Shown: one piece after another, positions 56,274 through 64,000 of the stretch
How the letters are laid out: each line of letters starts with the position of its first letter
Numbering within the stretch: position 1 is the stretch's first letter
DNA from: Nautilus pompilius
Lineage: Eukaryota; Mollusca; Cephalopoda; Nautilida; Nautilidae
Length of the DNA: 64,000 bases
Direction: 5' to 3'
Assembly: GCA_018389105.1 (NCBI GenBank)
Contig: JACATO010001015.1
Span: 248,001-312,000 of the forward strand
Notes under the pieces: model-generated
What the model was told of the DNA's origin: nothing
The model's input: only the letters and a program-made list of their open reading frames with translations
The model's database searches: none
Program-made: the position numbers and the translations under genes

Positions 56274-59200
56274 CAATATTTAAAACAACTTATTTGGTTC
56301 TTTTTAAAGACCCAGATTTCTCTCCAATATATGGGCTGTTCTTGGGTGGAAGATGTTTTGGTTCAAATAAGACTTCCTTATTACAATTGAGGATAGCTCT
56401 AACTGCTTCCTGTTAATAACAAATTACATGAAAGAAATGTTAGTACCAAAACAAAAGCTTGCAGATAATTTGATGTGTTATTTCTGTATCACATTTACAT
56501 ATAGATTTTAAACAGTTTGACAGTTATTATTAAACTCCATATATGGATAATCCACATCACTGATTACAAAACAGATATTGTATATTTATAGCATATTATT
56601 TTTCTCCTAAAGCAATTTATTATGAAGTCATTAGATATTTTTTTTTATGTATTATATAAGAAAAAAAACATTTAGGACATTAAGTTATATTGTTGAATGA
56701 AAGAAGTGAAATAAATTGAAAATGAATTAGAGCAGAAAGAGATTTTATTAATTGTTATTTAATTGTAATTATCGTAAATTTTCTTTTTAATTTTTTTCTG
56801 GTTTGTTGAACTACATTACATTTATGATTGTTCCAATAATCATGAATTATACTGTACCTTCATTAACACTATATGGCTGTCAAAGTTCTTTTATTTGAAT
56901 TATGAGAAAAAATATTGAATAATTGTGAAAACTTTGAAGCCTCTAAGTAAAATTTTAAAATTATTTATTCTTAATGAAACTATTATTTTGTATTTTCACC
57001 AGAACTTGTAACCAAATATTCCAAATAATTGTCGTGCTAAATTATTTAGCATTTAACAAAATCCTTAACATTAAAATATTCACATCCTTTTCTTTTTTAC
57101 TTTATATTCTACAGAATAAGATTACTTGTTGATTTAACTGTTCAGATGGTTTAGTAATATAATTACCACTGCAATATAGCTATAAAATGTTAATGTTTTT
57201 TTCTCAAATTAATATTGTTTATTTGCAATAAGGATAATAAAAATTTATTAACTTTCCTAAACTAAGACAGTCACATTGACCATGAAATATTAAGTAATGT
57301 TGTTTGTTTTATAGTCATTAACATAAGTGATGTGTTAACACCACTAACTATTTGTGATTTATTCAGTAGATGTGACAACAATATTTAACTAGAGTAATTA
57401 TGAGCTTAAGTTACTGTAATAATGCTTAAAAACAACTTGGTTACTGTAAACCTAAATATTTAGACAAGAAAAACTAGCAACAAAAAAAAATTTTTTGCTA
57501 AACAAAATGTGATAAATAGTAAAATAAAAACAAAATATTTATCGAAAGATTTTAAGTTAAATTAGTTTTTCATTTTTATCTTTTATTTTTAAAATATAAA
57601 CTAGAATCTTCTTACCCTTGAAATTGTAGCTTTAAATCTCAGTCCATTGTTGCAATAAATATCAGTATTTATTTATAAATGAAGTTTTGTATTATGTTTT
57701 AAGTTAAATTTTGAGTAAGAAAAGATTATAGTAGACTGATTTTCATGTAATGCTGCCATCATTCACGAGAAATTCTTGGAATAGCGTCTTCTCTATTCCA
57801 AATAATATATCTCTGAAGAAAAAGACTGGTGCCTACTGAGTTGTCTTTTTGTGACATTGGCTAAGATACAACTTGTACAGAGAGCAGGTGAGGTTCCATA
57901 CTTTAAGAACACACAAGGTTACTCCATCAAAAAAAAAAGAACTGCATCCAAGTTTCTACAACTGTCTTGCTATACTTGTTACGGAGCCATGGCAGAAGGA
58001 CAAAAGAATAGTTTAGGATCATTGCAACTCAAAACCATTTATCCACTTTCATTATCATCATCATTAACATTGTGGACTAAAATCATTTGAGACTAAACCT
58101 TTCCAGTTTTGCTCGCAGAGGAGAGCTGCAGGGAAACTTGGAACTTGCTCACCGTCATCACCAATCACTCTGCAACCATGCCCAACATGTAGCAGGATTT
58201 GTGCTCCAAGATTGGTTTGTTGAACTACCTAAGATAATGGGTCATCTTCAGTGGACATACTACTACTATTTCTCAGTATTATATTTTTAGGCTTAATTCC
58301 AATGGGGGTACTACTTGTGTATTCTATTTCTTTCTAATTATACTTACAGTACTGCAACACTGCATCTCTGTGTTAAATAAAATGAAATATACTAAGATTT
58401 CGGAACACCGAACACCTAAGAAAATTTATTTTATACTAGCTCTTATTTTAATCTCTGTCATCGATATTATTTGAAAACTCAGTGAAAAAATAAAATTTCT
58501 TTTAATTAATGTTTAAAATGTGATTAACAAATTTCTGTAGTCATGTAGATTTTTTAAAAATGTTTTTCATTATAATTCAAACTTTACTAAATTAACATAC
58601 CCAAACAGTGAACAATATAAAACTTTCATTTAGCATCACTAATAAAGAGAACTAATGAAAGAATACTGTTCAAATTTTGCACATAACTGTAATATGATGT
58701 CAAAATTTTTATTATAGAAATATACAATCTTAGGTCAGTAACCTTTTGTTTTTAATATTGTTTTTAGTTTTGGTAAGAAAAAATCAAGTAGATGTTAGGT
58801 GAATCTGATTTTCGGTTTGTTATCAAGGATGGTTTATATTAATAAACATTTGGTTTTATTTTGTGGGCATTTTATGTATTGTACAATTGATACTTAATAT
58901 CTCAAGTCATTTTATAAATCTTTTTTCCTGGTATATTTAGTTACAAGAATTTTTTTCTACTTTTGATCATGGGAAAAGAGTTTTAGGTCAAATACTAAAT
59001 GAATTTATCTAAATAAAATTACAGAAATACATTTGAGTGTTAATTTATGAAAATTTCTAAATATTGAAAAAAATTAATTTTATTCTTAAGCTATCACTGT
59101 GTATACCAGCTTTATACAACTTAAAATTATTTAATAGACACTAACTAATGGAGATTTAATTAATATTTCTCTCTTTACTCTATTTTTTAAAATAATTTTT

Positions 59201-61050
59201 GAATATTATGAATATCTTTGCAAGTTCCACCATTTCTGTACAAATGTTTTGACTCCTAAGTATAATGAGAGGATCTGAAATGTTGATATTTTATGCAAAC
59301 AAGTTAGTCTTAAACACCACTGAAGTAGTCTGTTAAAAAGATTTAAAACCTTGAGATGAGCTCTAGACATTTGTTTTCAAGGAACAAAAACATTTTAGAA
59401 ATTAATTATATCATTCTTGCAGAAACTATACATTCAGAAATCGGTACAGATGGGGCTTGTGCTTACAGTGATGTATTCATTGCTGATTCGTTTTAGAGAT
59501 ACAATTAATTTTTTTTTAATCTCTAAATTTGTAGCTTTATACTAAATTCTGGAAAAAATTTTATCTTGATTAAAATTAATCCTTTTAAATTTGATTTATT
59601 AATTTTCTTCAAAACTTGTTGCTACAATTTTTAACATATAGCATAATATATCAGTAAATACAAACAGTAAAATTGAATTTTTATTTTGTCTGAAATAAGT
59701 GTAACTGTAGATACTGACAATATTTTGTAAAATTTTCTTTAGAAATTGTAGTGTTCCACAAATGATTTGTAGTATTAAATTATTTCTACTCGTTTGGATA
59801 TATTTAGTAATTTTCTGTCTGCAAAAATTTGGAAAAAAAAAATTATATTTTTGTACAATGTAGCTATACTGCTGTATTATTGTCTAAATTCTGTTTGAAA
59901 ATAATACAAGATTAAAAGCATGTTTTTTGAAATAAAGAAGCAAACCATAGAATTTCAGTAAAAGGGTTAGCAGCTAACAACTTATGAATCACTTGTTTGC
60001 AGCTTTTATAAGGAACAACTAGAAAATTCATTTTGTTTTTAAAGCTGTTTTCTTTTAAGAAAATGAATATTTATAATTATTAAGCAGAGTGTCTTTTAAA
60101 TAATAATTCTACAGTCTGGTCTTAAAATGAGTTTGGAAAGATATTGTGTAGAATTCATGTCTCAGTAAAACTTAACAGATACTTTCACTTTGCAATAGAT
60201 TGAATGCCACTTAGTGATATAAATTTTCTTAATATTACTAGTGAAAGATGTTATTTTTGAAATGTTTGGACTGTAAAGATTATTTATCAATTGTGTATAG
60301 ATTTCATTAAAATTTATTAATAGTAGCTTTAAGATTCTGTAGACTAGCAAATTAGTATGAAGTTCTATTGATAATTGTCCAAATTTATATAACAGTTTTA
60401 CACAAAAATAATTAAATACAAATGTTATTAATGTACAGTGTATATTTTAGTTGAAAAAAATGCTAAAATTTTGAAGTATTTTGTCAATTAACTTTCAAGT
60501 GAGTGTGGCAGTTGCTTTTAGAGTGTTCTTATGACTGCAGTGATCATGTAGTGCAAAACATTGATTATCTTTTCTGAAACAGGAAATAATATTAAAAAGA
60601 TTAGATAATCATACTTTAATGTCTTTATATAATAATAGCTCTTTTGCAAGGGTAATAAATTTAGAATAATACTTGGTAGACTCTTTAAAACTACACTGTT
60701 CTCTAATTCTTATTGGAGAGAAAATTACACATTAATGGATGTCTGTATGTAAATACTTTAATTTAAAAGTCTGTATTTGACTTGACCTAAGCAGATTAAA
60801 TTTTTTTTTAAAAAGAGAAAAATGTTAAAACTATGTGGTCATTTGTAATCTTGTTAATTGTGTAGTTCCACTGCTGTGTCTAGTTTGTATCAGCCATGCA
60901 ATGTGTGATACCATCTCTGAAAATCTTGTATTATAATTCATTGTTAATAGTAGTTTACTAGTCTAGTATAAAAGAGATAAAAGAATAGAGTTGCCTTGTG
61001 CTAAAGGATGTTTCATATTTTGAAATAAATATTTATATTATTTTGGGCCT
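56274..61050 (+). other. Probable long 3' UTR and immediate downstream DNA
   Basis: AT-rich, free of recognisable transposons. Several possible polyadenylation signals (AATAAA near 56712, 59932 and 61023) are present, and I cannot tell which is used. A Pumilio-type TGTAAATA lies near 60750. A GC-enriched block at 57760-58290 is listed separately. A long UTR would suit a developmentally regulated ETS gene, but the transcript end is unknown. Confidence 0.45.
57760..58290 (+). other. GC-enriched block in the putative 3' UTR
   Basis: Stands out from the AT-rich surroundings. It contains two adjacent short open frames (57851-58090, 79 codons; 58087-58290, 67 codons) without recognisable domains, and I do not consider them genes. 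It may be a conserved 3' UTR segment, a downstream enhancer or an exon of an unrelated transcript. Confidence 0.3.
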
Positions 61051-64000
61051 CAGAAATGTTTTGTCATTTTTCCAACAATTGATTTTATATTTTAAAATGT
61101 CCTTTTAGTTTGAACCTGTCCATTCTTGGGTGGCATGGAAACGATTAGTAAGCCAACAACTTCACTACTGGTTGCTGATACAATACAGAACATCTCTGAA
61201 AGCCATTGTATTTTCCATTAGTGTTGGGCAGTTTAAGAAAACAAAAAGGTGTTAATCTATATTTACCCTGTAAAAATTGTTTACGTACAATTACATTATA
61301 GAAATTTTTAATAATTTATACAAATTTATTTTCTGGCATAAATGTATTCTTTTTAGTTAGAAATAAATTGTTTTTAAATTATTTAAAGTTCACTGAAACT
61401 AATGGGAAAAGAATTATGCTCTTCATGCAAGTTTTCAGGGTTTTTTAATCTTCAATAAATTATATCAATTTTAAGATGATAAATGTGTATAAATCTGATT
61501 TGATGCTACTAGTTAAAATTTGGTGTAATTTTTCTTTTCTATAATTTCCTATTTTTATGAACTGTTTGTTTGGATGCTAGTCCAAGTGACACAAACAGAT
61601 TAATAAATCACAATGTATTAACAGACAAAAAGAATATTTAAAAATTCCCATTTGTAAATGAGAATAGTAGTACTTTTGGACTATATTTTAATTGCTTGCT
61701 TAAAGGGTTATTTTCATCTGTACATTTTTTTTTTAATAGACTACAGAATTTTAATTAAAATAATTTAAATTTGTCAACTTCTCTCAGCATTGTAAACTTT
61801 GCAGACATTCATGAATTGCAGTAATTTAGGTCCCATAAGCATTTTTTTTTACTGGCTTAATATTGTTTATTGTACTAGAATTTATTAATTACTATAATAA
61901 ACTTCTCACATTTTGTATACCTTATCTTCCTGAATATATGGTTGGCTATCTTATGCTACCAAATTAATATAAAGGAACTAATAATTACATTATTTTACTT
62001 TTCATTTTAGTAGATAAAAAGAATCTTTAGAGTTTTATCGACAGTAAATTTTGCAAACATTCACAAATTGCAATAATGTACATAGAATGTTTTTTCCTTT
62101 TTTATATTGTTAAAAAAAAAAACATCTTATTAGCTTAAATACATAAGTATAATAAGCTTTTTTACATATTGAAAACCAAGATGTCCCTAATTGTTTCTGT
62201 GTTGTTTCAGTCATCTCTACCTGTCTTTGCAAACAATAGAATGCCAGCTCAAAATGATACCTCATTAACTCTCATGCCATGTCCATTATGATATGTCAAC
62301 CAAGCTGGCACGTCTGTAATACATCATATGTTTACCACTGGCTCAATGTCCGAAGCTTTATAAAGAAAATGACATTTAATTATGGAAAAACTGATGATTG
62401 TTCAAGGAAAAATAGAGGCACTGTCACGCAATCTCAAAGACAATACTTTCACCTGGCTGCTGAAGCTTTATACATGTTTTTTTATACATTCATTATTTCA
62501 TATGACTATTTTAAGGTTGGAAGAATAAAACTACATATTGAATATTACAATACTAGATGATATATTTAAATACTACAAAGCATCTCCATGTTAATCTCTA
62601 GGTGCTGATACTCTTATGAGATTATTTGATTAGCATATCAAAAAGCAGTAAAAAGATTGTATATTAATATTTTTTTCCTCCTATAAATAACAATTATAAT
62701 TTGATCTACAAATTATTTTATTAATTTGGGTTTTAGGTAAGTTTAAGTAAATCAACTGGTTGATTTAAACTATCCTAATTTCAGAAAGGTTTAGCATATG
62801 GACTGCTGTTTTCAAATGTTATTTACATCTGGAATATTTTTTAAAAAATATATGTATCTGTAGCTTTTTAAACAAGCATCTGAATAATTTTCTATCAAAT
62901 ATATACTGCATACTTTTTCTGTGCATATAGCAAATCAAGCAGTTTTCAAAATTTATAATGCAACTTGGACTAAATCTCATTCTCTCTTTCCTCTTGTGTG
63001 CATTTAGTGAATGCTGAGTCTCCTTTTGATATAGGTGCAATCACCTGTTTCTGCCTTATTAGAATTACGATTATGGTATTAAGTTCAACTCTATTTGTTC
63101 CCCTCATATGCGCACCTGATGGAGCTGAGTAATCATCTCATGTAAGTAAAAGTGTAACTAGGATCAGTCATGATTAGAGAACACTTTTTTACAAACATCC
63201 TAAATTGAGAAACAGTAAAGATGATGATGATATAATCTCTTAACTTTCTCCCGATTGCTTTAAAGAAGCAGATGCTAATCTGTCAGTATTTGGTAAGGTG
63301 AATAGACTTATTTGGCTTGGCATTAGCCTACAACCAGTAAAGTGTCAGTGTATTTGAATCAACAATTTTAGGTTGCCATAAGATAAAATGAAAAAATATA
63401 AGTGTCACATCCTAGGCCAGCTTTAATCCCTGGTACCAAAATATTGTCACTTTTACACAATTACCCATCAGAAAATTTGAGTTATAATCTTTCCATTGTT
63501 ACAATATGTACCCCTTAAAGTAACTACGTTATGCAACAGCGAGAGTCAAACCAACAAACACTAATTACTTTAGACTTCCAAAAAAAATATTATACCCAGC
63601 AGTGATATTATTACAATCCTATCACAGACAGTTAATACAGTTAGATCCAGATATATGTTACTCACAGGTAACTAAACTCAATCCAACACTGCAATGCAAA
63701 TAAATAGGGTAGCCAATACAAAAACTTATCTGAAGTTGCCAACAGTCAAAGCTGCTCTGGATATGGTCCCTCTGGTTACTCCATTGGTTGGGAAATCCAG
63801 CATCTTATTTCAAATGTCTGTTACACACACTGCTTGATATTCACTTGCAGGTTAACAGTTCTTCTGCCCTGGAAAGGGTCCACTCTAGGTCTTCTCTCTT
63901 ATAAAGTATCATTTATATGACAATAGACATAGCTGGACAGAGGTCAGTGTGCCTGGTCAACATTTATAAAAGATCACCCACACCAGAGTCTGGTCTGGCT
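61051..64000. other. Downstream intergenic DNA
   Basis: AT-rich to about 62190, then a putative regulatory block (62190-62480), then AT-rich again. From about 63050 to the window end base composition becomes more even, with no frame over 75 codons. That last kilobase may be the edge of a repeat continuing outside the window, or another regulatory region. No coding or RNA gene recognised. Confidence 0.5.
62190..62480 (+). promoter_or_regulatory. Putative downstream regulatory block
   Basis: A complex segment with GATATGTCAACC, GCTGGCACGTCTG, TTTAATTATGG and CTGTCACGCAATC motifs, above the local G+C level, 6 kb after the stop codon of the ETS gene. The 93-codon open frame crossing it (62279-62560) shows no domain or periodicity of a gene. 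Composition-based suggestion only. Confidence 0.28.

Noticed and set aside
57851-58290. Two adjacent open frames (79 and 67 codons) in the putative 3' UTR
   Set aside because: No recognisable domain or start context; they lie downstream of a complete gene in GC-enriched UTR-like DNA.
62279-62560. A 93-codon plus-strand frame
   Set aside because: No domain and low-complexity C-terminus; more likely chance within a non-coding block.
63400-64000. Possible long terminal repeat-like edge sequence
   Set aside because: No terminal motifs, primer-binding site or coding remnant visible, so no virus-like element is claimed.

Overview
The window is about 64 kb of very AT-rich (roughly 27-30% G+C by eye) animal DNA. 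It carries one host gene, read on the + strand: a PEA3-subfamily ETS transcription factor, the ETV1/ETV4/ETV5 group (Ets96B in Drosophila). Eight coding exons can be joined with canonical GT/AG sites and matching phases from 3163 to the stop at 56271-56273, giving about 461 codons. The 5' end of the gene (start codon, start of the acidic activation domain, promoter) lies upstream of the window. The last two exons carry the ETS DNA-binding domain and are almost identical to the vertebrate proteins. The longest intron (33277-55130) separates them from the rest of the gene. Everything after 56273 looks like 3' UTR and downstream DNA.

The introns hold a graveyard of transposons. Recognised: a Tc1-like element with terminal inverted repeats (8745-10051, minus); a CR1-type LINE on the minus strand (ORF1 esterase remnant 19750-20340, endonuclease start 16880-17030, reverse transcriptase 15640-16700), split by a 2.33-kb cut-and-paste element (17034-19366) that has 13-bp inverted ends and a TAA target duplication; three more degenerate Tc1-like copies (20600-21440 minus, 28560-29240 plus, 45530-46630 plus); a pogo/Tigger N-terminal fragment (22487-22793 minus); a palindromic mariner (41106-42794) in which two ~650-bp arms are inverted copies of the same 5' half; a nearly complete Tigger/pogo element (47471-49840, minus) between TA dinucleotides; and a second small CR1 fragment (49890-50060, minus). 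A tRNA-headed SINE-like repeat may lie at 12880-13265.

Several intronic and downstream blocks without open frames are clearly richer in G+C and in transcription-factor-like motifs than their surroundings (7480-7720, 32280-32780, 34680-35610, 40000-40260, 44680-44900, 51760-52110, 62190-62480). They are the best candidates for conserved regulatory elements of this developmental gene. One of them contains a 131-bp imperfect palindrome.

Organism: the single-copy-like PEA3 gene, large AT-rich introns, CR1 LINEs and the particular mix of Tigger, mariner, Tc1 and the 17-19 kb element family suggest an arthropod, possibly a chelicerate such as a horseshoe crab or spider. This is inference from memory of family distributions. 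I see no bacterial-type system, CRISPR array, RNA gene or retrovirus-like element that I can support. The most unusual objects are the palindromic mariner, the CR1 split by the CACTGGTC-ended element, and the palindrome inside the 34.7-kb putative enhancer.
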